A DNA stretch of 29,674 bases from Bacillota bacterium (GCA_023399275.1 JAEWQH010000057.1:1-29674); one strand, 5' to 3'. Counted from the first letter of the stretch, positions 14,096 to 23,172 are shown. Notes: generated from the sequence alone by a model not told the origin. Numbers and translations: made by a program.

Positions 14096-17000
14096 ACCGC
14101 CGCCCCCTTTTGCGCGCTTTGTCCCCGGCCGATCTCCCAGTCGGATGCCTCTGTGTAGGCCCGCCACATCCTGGCGTAGAGCCCGCCGCCGGAGATCAAG
14201 CTGTCATGCACTCCGATTTGTTCTATCCCGCCCCGGTTCAGCACGACGATTTGATTGGCATTTTGTATGGTGGTCAGCCGGTGTGCAATCATGATCACCG
14301 TCTTGTTTCGCATCAGCTCGCTCAGTGCCAGCTGCATCTGATGCTCGTTTTCTGGGTCTGCGTAGGCCGTTGCCTCGTCCAGCACCAATATCGGCGCGTT
14401 TTTGAGGATCGCCCGCGCCACCGATACCCGCTGTTCCTCGCCGCCGGAGAGATAGAGGCCGCCCTCGCCGATCTTCGTATCATAGCCATTTGGCAGCTTC
14501 TGTATAAAGTCGTGGCATTGCGCCGCCTTGGCCGCCGCGGTGACCTCTTCGCGGGATGCCTCCGGCCTGCCGATGAGGATATTGGCGTAAATCGTGTCTG
14601 CAAACAGAAAGGAATCCTGAAACACAAACGACAGGATTTGCATCAAACGTTCACTGGAGATGTCCTTGATGTTTACGCCGCCGATGCGAATCGCCCCCTC
14701 GCCCACATCCCAAAAACGTGGTATGAGCTGCGCGATGGTCGATTTGCCCGAGCCGGATGGCCCAACCAGCGCTGTGATTTCGTTTTGTTTTGCCGCGAAG
14801 CTGATATTGCTCAGCACCTCCCGTTTTCCGTCATATGAGAAGCAGACATCCTCAAATGTGACGGCATAGCCGTCCGGGGCGCGGCTCTCCTCCGGCTCCG
14901 GCACAGGCGCCTCTTGCAATACCTTGTCGATGCGCGAAACGCCCTCCATAATCATGCGCATGGAACCGGCGAGGTTGTTGAGCTTGATGACCGGCGTGGA
15001 GATGCCGGGCGCCGCGACAAGGAACAGCAGCAGCGTCAACGCGAAGCCAATGTTGTCCGGCTGGCCGCTGAGCAGAAACAACCCCACCGGCAGAATGAAG
15101 GTGCCCAGCGAAAACAGCAGCACCCGAAACAGCACAAACCCAAACTGGAAGTGATCCGAGTACTCCACGCAAAAGTCCCGGTACTTGACCATGTCGGCAT
15201 AAAACTTTCGGAAAGAATGCACCGTCTGCCCGAATATCTTGATAGACGGCATCCCCTTGACGTACTGCAGTGAAGACGAGTGGATCTCCTCCTGGGCGTT
15301 GAAGTACTCCACCATGCTGGCCTGCGCTTTTTTGCCCGTCATCATGGAAAACTGCGCGACATACCCTGCGATGATCGGAATCAAGCAGGCCACCGCCAGC
15401 AGCGGATCGAGAACAAACATGGCGATCGCCATGGAAAAAAACAGCACGATGGCGGAAATCATATCCGGCAGGTGGTGCGCCACAAAGCCCTCCAGCTTTT
15501 CCGCATCCGCCTCTACCACGGTCTTGATTTTGCCGGCGGCGTTTTTATTGAAAAACCCCAGCGGCAGATTTCCGATGTGCTTTGCGATTTTGACGCGGAT
15601 GCCATATAGAATGCGAAACGCAGCCACATGCGAGAGCATCCCGCCTGCATACAGGCTCGCGTAGCCCAGCACCATGCCCACGAGGCCTATGACCGCCCAG
15701 CGGATCATAAAGCTTCCGTCGGCCCCGGCAATATCCGCCGCGTTTCGAAGCAGCTCGCCCAAAATACCGTACACCGCAGCGAACGGAACCAACATCAAAA
15801 ACACGCTGAGCGTCGAGAGGATTGCGCTTCCCACCAGCATCGTTTTTTTCTCGCCGGCGATGGAGAGCAGCCGCCCCAGCCCCGGCTTTTTCTTTCTTTC
15901 CACGCGGTTTCCTCCTATCCCTTTTTGAAAGACCTGATGCAGCCGCTTCGCGTTCTCCGGAGCGACAGAATAATCATCGGCAACCACACCGCCTTCGATG
16001 CGAACGATCCGCGTGCAGGCAGCTGCCAAAAGCTCCACGTCATGGGAGATCACAAGAATCGTTTTTCCGTCCTCGGCAAGCTTGCGCAGCAGCGCGCCGG
16101 TGCGTTTCATATTCTCCAGATCCAAACCGCTTGTCGGCTCGTCAAAGCAGAGAATGTCCGCGTCTTTCATATAAGCGACCGCAATGGACACACGCTGCTT
16201 TTGTCCGCCGGAAAGAGCGGCGGGGTGACACCGGCGAAACTCGGTCAACCCTAAAAAATCCATGATGAATTCCGCTTTTTGCAGCGCCGCTTTATCCTTG
16301 GCGCCGCCCAGCAGCAGCTCTTCCTCCACGCTCTCGGTAAAAAGCTGGTAATCCGCGTCCTGCATCACATAGTAGGTTTGTTTCATGCGCTCTTTAGGCA
16401 GCGCGCGTTTCCCGTTGATTCTGATCACGCCGGCCTGCTCGTCCCGCAGGCCGCAAAGCACCTCCGCCAGACTGCTTTTTCCGGCGCCATTGTGGCCCAC
16501 AAGCCCGACGATCTCCCCGCGCCTGACCGAAAAGCTGATCTTGTCCAGCACGTTTTCGTAGCCGGGATAGGCGAAGGACACGCCCTCGAGCTCCAGCGCG
16601 GTTTCATCCGTCCCCGGCTGCGCCGCCCGGGGCACGCAAATCGCGCCGGTATCCACGCTGCGAAGGCCTAACCGCGCAGCTTCCACATTGGTCAGGGCGC
16701 GAAACGCATCGCCGGAAAGCGTTTGCGAGATCCTTCCGTCCTCGATGATGACAGCCTTGTCGATCAGCTCCCGCAGATAGTGGATGCGGTGCTCCGAGAG
16801 GATGATCGTGCATCCCTTTTGCTTGAGCGCCGTCAGGATTTGCCGGAGTTTCTCCGTGGCCTGCTCGTCGAGGTTGGCGGACGGCTCGTCCAGCACGAAG
16901 ATACGCGGTTGAAAAGCGTAGACGCTGCCGATGGCCACACTCTGCTTTTCGCCGCTGGACAGGGTGAAGATGTCTTTGTCCAGCAGGCCCTCCATGCTCA

Positions 17001-17385
17001 GCTCGCAGCAGGTTTGCTTGATCCGTTCAGCGATATCCGGCCTCGGCATAGCGGCGTTTTCGCAGGCAAAAGCCATTTCAGCAGTGGTATTGGTGGTGAA
17101 AAACTGGCTGCGCGGGTCTTGAAAAACCGAACCGACCATATCCGATATCTGGTGGATCTTGAGATCACGAAGCTGTTGTCCGTCGATTAGCACATCTCCG
17201 GACAGCTCCCCTTCGAAAAAACTCGGAATCAACCCGTTCAGGATGCGGGTCAGCGTCGTCTTGCCGCAGCCGCTTTTTCCGGTAAGCAAGACGGACTCGC
17301 CATCTGCGATGCTCAGCTGAATATGCTGTAACACGTCCTCTTTCGAGGCGGCATACCGAAAGCTAATATCTTGAAGCTCTATCAA
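14092..17385 (-). CDS. Fusion: double ECF ATPase joined to ABC half-transporter 1
   Basis: One uninterrupted frame of 1097 codons. Residues 1-494 are a tandem EcfA-type ATPase: first domain Walker A GKSGCGKTT (36-44), signature LSSGEKQ, Walker B IFVLDEPSANLD; second domain GHNGAGKSS, LSGGQKQRVS, ILCFDEPTSGLD. Residues about 495-1097 are a full exporter-type half-transporter with six helices, then GPSGSGKST, LSGGEEQRVSVARA, LDEATAYADPEN and IAHRLTT. At the junction a GTG at 15903 has AGGAGG 7 nt upstream (15911-15916). That is a complete start signal for a separate 603-residue protein, the normal size. A TAG lies out of frame just before it. Either a small indel fused two genes, or both the fusion and the internal product are made. 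TTG start with GGAGG. Confidence 0.85.
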   Translation of the reverse strand: MIELQDISFRYAASKEDVLQHIQLSIADGESVLLTGKSGCGKTTLTRILNGLIPSFFEGELSGDVLIDGQQLRDLKIHQISDMVGSVFQDPRSQFFTTNTTAEMAFACENAAMPRPDIAERIKQTCCELSMEGLLDKDIFTLSSGEKQSVAIGSVYAFQPRIFVLDEPSANLDEQATEKLRQILTALKQKGCTIILSEHRIHYLRELIDKAVIIEDGRISQTLSGDAFRALTNVEAARLGLRSVDTGAICVPRAAQPGTDETALELEGVSFAYPGYENVLDKISFSVRRGEIVGLVGHNGAGKSSLAEVLCGLRDEQAGVIRINGKRALPKERMKQTYYVMQDADYQLFTESVEEELLLGGAKDKAALQKAEFIMDFLGLTEFRRCHPAALSGGQKQRVSIAVAYMKDADILCFDEPTSGLDLENMKRTGALLRKLAEDGKTILVISHDVELLAAACTRIVRIEGGVVADDYSVAPENAKRLHQVFQKGIGGNRVERKKKPGLGRLLSIAGEKKTMLVGSAILSTLSVFLMLVPFAAVYGILGELLRNAADIAGADGSFMIRWAVIGLVGMVLGYASLYAGGMLSHVAAFRILYGIRVKIAKHIGNLPLGFFNKNAAGKIKTVVEADAEKLEGFVAHHLPDMISAIVLFFSMAIAMFVLDPLLAVACLIPIIAGYVAQFSMMTGKKAQASMVEYFNAQEEIHSSSLQYVKGMPSIKIFGQTVHSFRKFYADMVKYRDFCVEYSDHFQFGFVLFRVLLFSLGTFILPVGLFLLSGQPDNIGFALTLLLFLVAAPGISTPVIKLNNLAGSMRMIMEGVSRIDKVLQEAPVPEPEESRAPDGYAVTFEDVCFSYDGKREVLSNISFAAKQNEITALVGPSGSGKSTIAQLIPRFWDVGEGAIRIGGVNIKDISSERLMQILSFVFQDSFLFADTIYANILIGRPEASREEVTAAAKAAQCHDFIQKLPNGYDTKIGEGGLYLSGGEEQRVSVARAILKNAPILVLDEATAYADPENEHQMQLALSELMRNKTVIMIAHRLTTIQNANQIVVLNRGGIEQIGVHDSLISGGGLYARMWRAYTEASDWEIGRGQSAQKGAAV
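15903..15916 (-). promoter_or_regulatory. Internal ribosome site and GTG start within the fused gene
   Basis: AGGAGG-AAACCGC-GTG on the minus strand. The codons continue VERKKKPGLGRLL, a typical N-terminus of an ABC half-transporter. It is far stronger than expected by chance inside a coding frame. Confidence 0.7.
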
Positions 17386-17402
17386 ACGGACCCTCCTCTT
17401 TT

Positions 17403-18125
17403 TTAGAAAAGCCGGTTCAGCTGCAGGCCGGCAAACAGGAGGGCCAGAAACGACGCCGCCCCCGCATAATCATAGGCTCGCAGACGCACCTCTCGATAGG
17501 AGGTGCGGCCCGTTTCCCTGTCCAACCCGCGCGTCAAAGCGGAGGCCGCCAAATCCTCCGCGATCTTCATACTGCGCATCAAAAGCGGCACCAACGCATA
17601 TTCCATGGTTTTCAGCGGATGGCGCAAAAGGTTGCTCCAGCCGATCCCAACGCCGCGCAGCTTCATGGTATTCTTGATGTACCAGAATTCATGCCGAACC
17701 GTCGGCAGAAAGCGGAAGGCAACCGCCAGCGAAATGATGACGCCCTTGGGCAGGCGCATATTCTGCAACGCGGAGATCAACCCGCTGGTTTCGGTGGAAT
17801 CGATCGCCCACCCCGCGATCATGAAGGCGGGGATCAGGCGCTCCAGCACGTCGGCAAACATGCCAAGCCCCACCTGAAGCATGGCATTTGCCACATACCG
17901 CGTAATCAGCGCGTCGATTCCCAATACGATCAGATACAGCACGCTGTTCATGGCGGCCAACCGGTACTTCCCCCCGCCGAGCGGAAAGCAGAGCGCAATC
18001 AGAAAGAAGAAAACAAGCGTGGCGGTGTTTGTTCCCATGAAGGCGAACATGCTCATGGCAATGATAAAAAAGAGCTTGACGCGCGGATCAAAAGCAAAGG
18101 CCCTCTTTGCGGCAACGGCTTCCAT
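17403..18125 (-). CDS. ECF transporter T component (EcfT/CbiQ-like)
   Basis: A 240-residue membrane protein that couples ATPases to the substrate-binding S protein. N-terminal FDPRVKLFFIIAMSMFAF is typical of EcfT. There are four to six hydrophobic segments, then cytoplasmic helices with coupling motifs MKLRGVG and ASALTRGLD, degenerate versions of the two Ala-Arg-Gly signatures. The start codon overlaps the S-component stop as TAATG. The ATPase gene begins 17 nt downstream. Family certain; substrate unknown. Confidence 0.88.
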   Translation of the reverse strand: MEAVAAKRAFAFDPRVKLFFIIAMSMFAFMGTNTATLVFFFLIALCFPLGGGKYRLAAMNSVLYLIVLGIDALITRYVANAMLQVGLGMFADVLERLIPAFMIAGWAIDSTETSGLISALQNMRLPKGVIISLAVAFRFLPTVRHEFWYIKNTMKLRGVGIGWSNLLRHPLKTMEYALVPLLMRSMKIAEDLAASALTRGLDRETGRTSYREVRLRAYDYAGAASFLALLFAGLQLNRLF

Positions 18126-18703
18126 TACACAATTCCGGCTTTTTCAAAGTGTTTTTTGAGAATGGCGCGCCCCAGAAACGCGCCGAGAATGGATGCCGCG
18201 ATCACAGCCGCCAGCACGCCGATGCCGATCGGCCCGGCCAACGCGTTGTACGCCTGCTCAAAATAGGCGGCCCGGTCGCCAAACTGTGCGATATAGGCGT
18301 CCTTCATCACGAGGATCGGCGCAAACGACGCCACCGCCCATCCCGTCATAAAGATGGTGAACGCCAGGACCATCTTTGAGAATTTCTTCTGGCTGCCGAT
18401 ATCCCAGATCAGCTCGTTGATGATATAGATCACCAGCATGATGGCCGGAATGATCCAGTTGTTCATGAGCTGCAGCAGAATGACGAGCACGCCGCCCAGC
18501 AGCACGACGCCCTTTTTCGGCACCTTGCTGTAGAGCAGCATATACAGAATCCCGAATGGGATGGCCAGAACGGAATGCATGAATACCCAGCCGATGGGCG
18601 TGCTGCCCATAACGGTGCCGATCACCATAAACAGCACGGCGGCAATGGCGTTGATCACCCCGATGACGACGAAGTCCTTGACGTTCAGCTTTGTCTTCTC
18701 CAC
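18125..18703 (-). CDS. ECF S component, MptD / Trep_Strep family
   Basis: A 192-residue very hydrophobic protein with about five or six membrane helices. MEKTKLNVKDFVVIGVINAI and the WVFMHSVLAIPFGILYMLL segment fit the Trep_Strep/MptD family of putative S components, which bind the transported small molecule; no substrate is established. The GTG start at 18703 has GGGAGG 9 nt upstream. First gene of a four-gene operon (S, T, A-fusion, half-transporter) behind a good promoter. Confidence 0.85.
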   Translation of the reverse strand: MEKTKLNVKDFVVIGVINAIAAVLFMVIGTVMGSTPIGWVFMHSVLAIPFGILYMLLYSKVPKKGVVLLGGVLVILLQLMNNWIIPAIMLVIYIINELIWDIGSQKKFSKMVLAFTIFMTGWAVASFAPILVMKDAYIAQFGDRAAYFEQAYNALAGPIGIGVLAAVIAASILGAFLGRAILKKHFEKAGIV

Positions 18704-18743
18704 AACATCTTTCCTCCCGCAAATAGTTAGATGCTGTTAACAA

Positions 18744-18772
18744 TATATATAGAATCCTCCGTCCATTTACAA
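18744..18772 (-). promoter_or_regulatory. Promoter of the ECF/ABC operon
   Basis: TTGTAA (18767-18772), 17-bp spacer, TATATA (18744-18749) on the minus strand, about 40 nt before the S gene. Confidence 0.65.
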
Positions 18773-18789
18773 CACACGCGGCATGTGTT
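18771..18789. promoter_or_regulatory. Candidate AraC-regulator operator
   Basis: AACACA (18771-18776) and TGTGTT (18784-18789), a 6-bp inverted repeat with 7-bp gap touching the -35 of the operon promoter. That is where an activator of the YbtA/PchR type would bind. Inference only. Confidence 0.4.
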
Positions 18790-18862
18790 TAGCTCTTTGC
18801 GGATGATATTGATCCGATTGCGGAAGTTTTGTGTTTCGGCGCGCCTCTTTGCGCGCGGGCGG

Positions 18863-18891
18863 TTGAGCATACAGCTGTTTTGTGGTATATT
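18863..18891 (+). promoter_or_regulatory. Promoter of the AraC regulator
   Basis: TTGAGC, 17-bp spacer, TATATT (18886-18891). About 120 nt of leader before the start at 19016. Confidence 0.6.
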
Positions 18892-19015
18892 GTGTTAGAT
18901 GATTCAAACCAACGATCGGCCGATCGCACGGATCATCGGCCGCCGATTGAAACGGCAGAAATCCTGCAGATGCCATGGGCCAAGATCCACTTGCGGAAAC
19001 AGACGGGGTGATGCG

Positions 19016-19993
19016 ATGTCGGGCGAACTCGAGCAAATGTATGAAGACGTTTTCTGCAACCGGAATTGCATGCCCTGCGCCCCGATCGAGGGGCTCAATC
19101 CGGAGGGGGATTGTTTCGCCATTTCGCCAAAGGTCGGAAGCGGCTATTGCTGGGTATACCAGTGCAACGAGCATGTGTCCATCACCATGATGGATCAGGT
19201 CTATTACGAGGATTGCCTGTGTGAAATCATCCAGCCGGATTTTCTCTGCATCGGCTATTACTACTCCGTTTCCGGCGAGATTCTAACGCCTTATCGGCGG
19301 CTTTCCTCCGCAACGATTCACGCGCATATCGGAGTGCGCGGCCCATACCGGTTTCTGCATCACAAGAACATCCCCGTGCGCAGCATCAGCGTAACGCTCA
19401 TGCCCGCGTACTATGAACAGTACTTGCAAAAGCGCTATCCGGGCGAGTACGAAAACCCAAGGGATGCGTTTGCCAACATCGACGGGATCGATGATTTTCC
19501 CGAACTCCTTTTGGTCCTCAACCAGATCAAAAGCTACATGGGGCGTGGCATGCCCGCCAAACTGTACTATGAAAGCAAGGTTCAGGAGCTCGTCTCCCTC
19601 GTGATCCAAAAATCCAAGCAGCAGGGGCAAAAAAAGACCGCGCAAAGGCCGGTGTCCCAGGAGGACGTTCAGGCGCTTCTCTCCGTTGCGTCCTATATGG
19701 ATGATCACTATGCGCTCGATGTGCGGCTGGATTTTCTGGCGCAGATCGCCCGCATGAGCACGGCAAAACTGAAGTACACGTTTAAAGCCGTCTATCATTG
19801 CACCATCCGCCAATACATACAAAACAAGCGGGTCGGGCAGGCCGAGCACCTGCTGCTGTATACGGACCTGCCTGTTTCGCAGATCGCCAAAAGCGTCGGA
19901 TACAAAAAACCGGGTAGCTTTTCAGAGCTTTTCAAGCAGCACACAGGCGCGACGCCCATGGAATGCAGGCGCTTCGGCAGGCATGGCACGTAA
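19016..19993 (+). CDS. AraC-family regulator (PchR/YbtA-like)
   Basis: A 325-residue transcription factor. The C-terminal 100 residues hold two HTH motifs: LDFLAQIARMSTAKLKYTFK and LPVSQIAKSVGYKKPGSFSE, then LFKQHTGATPMECRR, the AraC signature. The N-terminal half, with a Cys-rich start (FCNRNCMPC), resembles the effector domain of PchR-like regulators, which sense ferric siderophore. It is divergent from the ECF/ABC operon with a 312-bp shared control region, as YbtA is from ybtPQ. It probably activates the operon in response to its substrate. The start at 19016 follows GGGGTGATGCG; the open frame extends 39 codons further upstream without a ribosome site. Ligand is inferred. Confidence 0.87.
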   Translation: MSGELEQMYEDVFCNRNCMPCAPIEGLNPEGDCFAISPKVGSGYCWVYQCNEHVSITMMDQVYYEDCLCEIIQPDFLCIGYYYSVSGEILTPYRRLSSATIHAHIGVRGPYRFLHHKNIPVRSISVTLMPAYYEQYLQKRYPGEYENPRDAFANIDGIDDFPELLLVLNQIKSYMGRGMPAKLYYESKVQELVSLVIQKSKQQGQKKTAQRPVSQEDVQALLSVASYMDDHYALDVRLDFLAQIARMSTAKLKYTFKAVYHCTIRQYIQNKRVGQAEHLLLYTDLPVSQIAKSVGYKKPGSFSELFKQHTGATPMECRRFGRHGT

Positions 19994-20086
19994 TCGGATC
20001 GAACGGGAAAGCGGATCAAAACGCAGTATATGCCGTATACCGCGCCGCATACCTCGCTTTGGATTCAACAGACAATCATCCGCATA

Positions 20087-20115
20087 TGGACTTCGGCTCC
20101 GATCGATTGTACAAT
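20087..20115 (+). promoter_or_regulatory. Possible promoter of the FAD oxidoreductase
   Basis: TGGACT, 17-bp spacer, TACAAT (20110-20115), 117 nt before the start. The 19994-20231 interval otherwise holds no gene. Confidence 0.45.
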
Positions 20116-20231
20116 AGTGCAAGATACAGATCTGAAACCTGCGGCGGCAGCCGCAGCGCGTCTGCAGTCGTTTCGCAAGCGCCGTATCCATGCGCGCTTT
20201 TTCGAAAAAGTCAGTTGAAAGGCGGAGTTCA

Positions 20232-21551
20232 ATGCCGAAATCCATTGTCGCAGCGGAATCAAAAGTACCGGTTTACAAAACGGCGGATGTCGTGGTGGTG
20301 GGCGGAGGCATTGCGGGAATATCCGCAGCGCTCGCCGCGGCAAGGCTTGGGCAAAAAGTCGTGCTCATCGAAAAAAGCGCGGCGCTTGGCGGGCTGGCCA
20401 CACTGGGCCACGTCTGCATCTATCTGCCGTTGGATGACGGCGTCGGCAATCGCGTCTTCGGCGGGCTTGCGGAAGAACTGCTGTACACAACGATTCGATA
20501 CGGCTACAACAGCAAGCCCGACTGCTGGCAAAGGGGTGTTTCCCGTTTGGAAGCGCCCGCCGGGCGATATCAGACCCACTTCAATATCCCTGCGGCCATC
20601 TTCGCGTTCGACGAGCTATGCGAAGAGGAAAATGTGGAAACCGTCTTCGACGTTGTGTTTTCCGAGCCGGTCATGGAGGGCAATGCCGTAACGGGGATCA
20701 TTTGCGAGTCAAAGCAAGGGAGAATCGCGTTTCTTGCAAAGCAGTTTGTGGATGCCTCGGGGGATGCCGATTTGCTCTACCGCGCAGGCGCCAAAACGAG
20801 CAGCAAGGACAGCATCTGCTCGCACTGGGCCTATGAACTCGAATGCTCCGCCATGCAAAAGGGAATCGAAACGCACGGCGATATCCTGCATGCGCTCCGC
20901 CTGCGCTGGCTTGGCGCCAAGCCGCACGACGGCGACAATGTCTACCCGGTCCCGGCCTTTCAGGGCACGACGGTGGATGGCGTAAACGGCTACCTGAAAA
21001 CCAGCCGGAAGCTCGGCCTGGACTACCTGAAGCAAAACCAGCGCAAGGACTACGCCATGATCACCCTCCCCACGATACCGCAGTTTCGAACGAGCCGGCA
21101 CATCGTCGGGTCAAGCACGCTCACATACCCCGAGGATGCCGATCGCTGCCGCGCGGACTCCGTCGGCATTGTCAGCTGCGGGCTCAAGGCCTGCTCGCCG
21201 GTGTTTGAGTATCCCTACGGCGGGCTGATCGACGAAACCGTATCCAATGTATATGCCGCGGGGCGCATCGTAGCCTGCGATGAAAAGATGGGCTGGGAGA
21301 TGATGCGCCTGATCCCTGCCTGCGCCTTTACCGGCGAGGCAGCCGGCACGGCCGCCGCACTGGCCGCAAGCCGGAATGCAAGCGCGCAAACGCTCGATGT
21401 GCAGCTGCTGCAACACACGCTGGCGCAAAACGGAATCACGCTCCACCTCCTCCCCGCAATGAAGGGAAATCTGAAAAAACAATCGACCGTCGATCCGGAT
21501 TGGGACATGATGGAGTTCGTCTGCATGGACTCTCTGGCGCAAAAGAGTTAG
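20232..21551 (+). CDS. FAD-dependent oxidoreductase (FAD_oxidored family)
   Basis: A 439-residue flavoprotein. The ADP-binding Rossmann motif VVVVGGGIAGISAALAAARL lies near residues 19-38, followed by the acidic residue in VVLIEK and then GGLATLGHVCIYLP, typical of the family. The second FAD motif is NVYAAGRIVACDEKMGWEM, with GEAAGTAAAL near the C-terminus. Length is normal for the family; the substrate is not defined for most members. No signal peptide. The start at 20232 has AAAGGCGGAG 4 nt upstream. It lies downstream of the AraC gene with its own probable promoter and could belong to the same regulon, for example reducing an imported compound. Confidence 0.85.
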   Translation: MPKSIVAAESKVPVYKTADVVVVGGGIAGISAALAAARLGQKVVLIEKSAALGGLATLGHVCIYLPLDDGVGNRVFGGLAEELLYTTIRYGYNSKPDCWQRGVSRLEAPAGRYQTHFNIPAAIFAFDELCEEENVETVFDVVFSEPVMEGNAVTGIICESKQGRIAFLAKQFVDASGDADLLYRAGAKTSSKDSICSHWAYELECSAMQKGIETHGDILHALRLRWLGAKPHDGDNVYPVPAFQGTTVDGVNGYLKTSRKLGLDYLKQNQRKDYAMITLPTIPQFRTSRHIVGSSTLTYPEDADRCRADSVGIVSCGLKACSPVFEYPYGGLIDETVSNVYAAGRIVACDEKMGWEMMRLIPACAFTGEAAGTAAALAASRNASAQTLDVQLLQHTLAQNGITLHLLPAMKGNLKKQSTVDPDWDMMEFVCMDSLAQKS

Positions 21552-21851
21552 GCAGCCCGCGCGAACCCCGCTGCAAAACCCGGCAGCGGCCTGCGATTCG
21601 CGCACAAAAGCGGCATCGAGCGGTCTCACGCACACCAGCCATACGGCGACGAGATCGCGCTCGCGCTGCTCAAGCTTCCCTGCGCACAGTTCAAGACCAA
21701 AGGTCTTTGCAATTGGGTATTCTCCAAGCAGGGCAAACCGGCCCAATCGTGCCACCACAGTATCGGTTGCAGCCTCCCGCTGCGCCGGCAGCTTCGATCG
21801 GGCGGCATCGTCTGACTGTGCGGCGTTTTTTTGTTAAACCACTAAACAATA
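21552..21851. other. Interval without a supported gene
   Basis: A plus frame from about 21588 to a stop near 21811 stays open and reads HQPYGDEIALALLKLPCAQF, but it has no start codon with a ribosome site and no family I know. A T-run follows GTGCGGCG at about 21825-21835; its stem is unclear. Possibly a gene remnant plus a weak terminator for the oxidoreductase. Confidence 0.35.
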
Positions 21852-21880
21852 TTGACATTCACGCCCATACGGAGTATGAT
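21852..21880 (+). promoter_or_regulatory. Near-perfect promoter of the marR-sufCB operon
   Basis: TTGACA, 17-bp spacer, TATGAT (21875-21880). The dyad CATA-CGGAG-TATG overlaps the spacer/-10 and is a plausible autoregulatory operator. Confidence 0.8.
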
Positions 21881-21906
21881 TTTTGCATACGACGGGAGTG
21901 GTTTTT

Positions 21907-22428
21907 ATGCAATGCGAGGTCATCAGCCGATATTTTCTGGCCGTTCAGGCGCTTTGGGAGCGGCAGAAAGCCCCCCGCGACTATGGCACGGGGGAAACGC
22001 TGTATCAATCGGAGATCAACTTCATAGAGGCGGTATCCCGGCATCCGCACTCCAACGCGATCCAGCTATCACGGCGGCTGCATGTGACGCGGGCGGCGGT
22101 TACGCAGTGGGGAACCCGGCTGGAGCAGAAAGGGATCATCGCGCGCTACATCACCGCCGGCAACAAAAAAGAAAAGTACTATGCGCTTACGGAGCTGGGC
22201 AAAACCATCCTCGGAGGGTATCGGCAATACCACCTCGACGCAAACCGCCGTATGTGCAGCTACCTTTCCGGGTTGCAGGCGGACGAGCGCAGAGTGATCA
22301 TGGATTTTTTGGAAAAAGCGGCGCTTTTGCCGATTAACGCGTTTGAATGCGCACATGCGGAAAACGCCGCGCAGCGCGGCTGCCAACTGCAGACGGCCCG
22401 CGTGTGCGTGCGTCATACAGAAAGATAG
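21907..22428 (+). CDS. MarR-family regulator
   Basis: A 173-residue winged-helix protein. The HTH lies in NAIQLSRRLHVTRAAVTQWG, with TRLEQKGIIARY and the wing NKKEKYYALTELGK, as in MarR. The C-terminus has HAENAAQRGCQLQTARVC with two Cys and three His over the last 30 residues, conceivably a metal or cluster ligand set. It is the first gene before sufC (12 nt to its ATG) behind a strong promoter, so it probably represses its own operon, perhaps by sensing Fe-S status, a role analogous to IscR or SufR. The start at 21907 has GGGAGTGG 5 nt upstream. Confidence 0.85.
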   Translation: MQCEVISRYFLAVQALWERQKAPRDYGTGETLYQSEINFIEAVSRHPHSNAIQLSRRLHVTRAAVTQWGTRLEQKGIIARYITAGNKKEKYYALTELGKTILGGYRQYHLDANRRMCSYLSGLQADERRVIMDFLEKAALLPINAFECAHAENAAQRGCQLQTARVCVRHTER

Positions 22429-22440
22429 AGGAACTTGAAT

Positions 22441-23169
22441 ATGCTGGAACTCAAAGGCATCTGCTTTGAAGCCTCAAACGGAAACGGCGCGGATAAGGAG
22501 ATATTGCGGGATATCGACCTGCGCATCGACAGGGATCGCTTCGTGGTGCTGACCGGCCCAAACGGCAGCGGCAAATCCACGCTGGCAAAGATCATCATGG
22601 GCATCCTTTCGCCTACGAGCGGCCGGATCCTCTTCGACGGCGCGGACATCACGGATGCGGATATCACCGAGCGGGCGAGGTTGGGCATTGGCTTCGCGTT
22701 TCAGCAGCCCGTGCGGTTCAAGGGCCTTCGCGTAAAGGACCTGCTCCGCTTTGCGTCCGGCCGGCAGCTCACGATGGATGAAGCCTGCGCGTATTTATCC
22801 GAAGTGGGCCTGTGTGCGCGCGATTATGTGGAGCGCGAGCTGAACGACAGCCTCTCCGGCGGGGAGATGAAGCGCATCGAAATCGCGATGCTGATGGCGC
22901 GCAACGTGAAGCTCTCCGTATTCGACGAGCCGGAAGCGGGCATCGACCTGTGGAGCTTTCAAAACCTGATTCGCGTCTTTCAAAAGCTGCGCGAGAGCAC
23001 GCAGGGGGCCATCGTCATCATCTCGCATCAGGAGCGCATCCTTGAGATCGCGGATCGGATCGTCGTGCTGGACGGCGGGCGGATCGTGCAGGAAGGAAGC
23101 GCCGGGGCGATTCTGCCGGGGCTGCTTTCCGAAGGGGAAGCGTGCCAATGCATCAGGAAGCTGGGGTAA
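22441..23169 (+). CDS. sufC: SufC-type ATPase
   Basis: ABC ATPase of the SUF Fe-S assembly scaffold. About 242 residues. Walker A GPNGSGKST, FAFQQPVRFKGL (SufC-like Q-loop), signature LSGGEMKRIEIAM, Walker B LSVFDEPEAGIDL, and H-loop ISHQERIL. The EAGID variant after the Walker B motif is usual in SufC. ATG 22441 has GAGG 9 nt upstream; a TTG two codons earlier is possible. The SufB/D gene starts 3 nt after the stop. No sufS, sufU or second sufB/D accompanies them, so this matches the two-gene SMS-like type. Confidence 0.88.
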   Translation: MLELKGICFEASNGNGADKEILRDIDLRIDRDRFVVLTGPNGSGKSTLAKIIMGILSPTSGRILFDGADITDADITERARLGIGFAFQQPVRFKGLRVKDLLRFASGRQLTMDEACAYLSEVGLCARDYVERELNDSLSGGEMKRIEIAMLMARNVKLSVFDEPEAGIDLWSFQNLIRVFQKLRESTQGAIVIISHQERILEIADRIVVLDGGRIVQEGSAGAILPGLLSEGEACQCIRKLG

Positions 23170-23172
23170 ACA

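Noticed and set aside
18125..18703. Riboswitch in the ECF operon leader
   Set aside because: The leader between promoter and S gene is only about 40 nt, too short for a known vitamin riboswitch, and no conserved box is seen.
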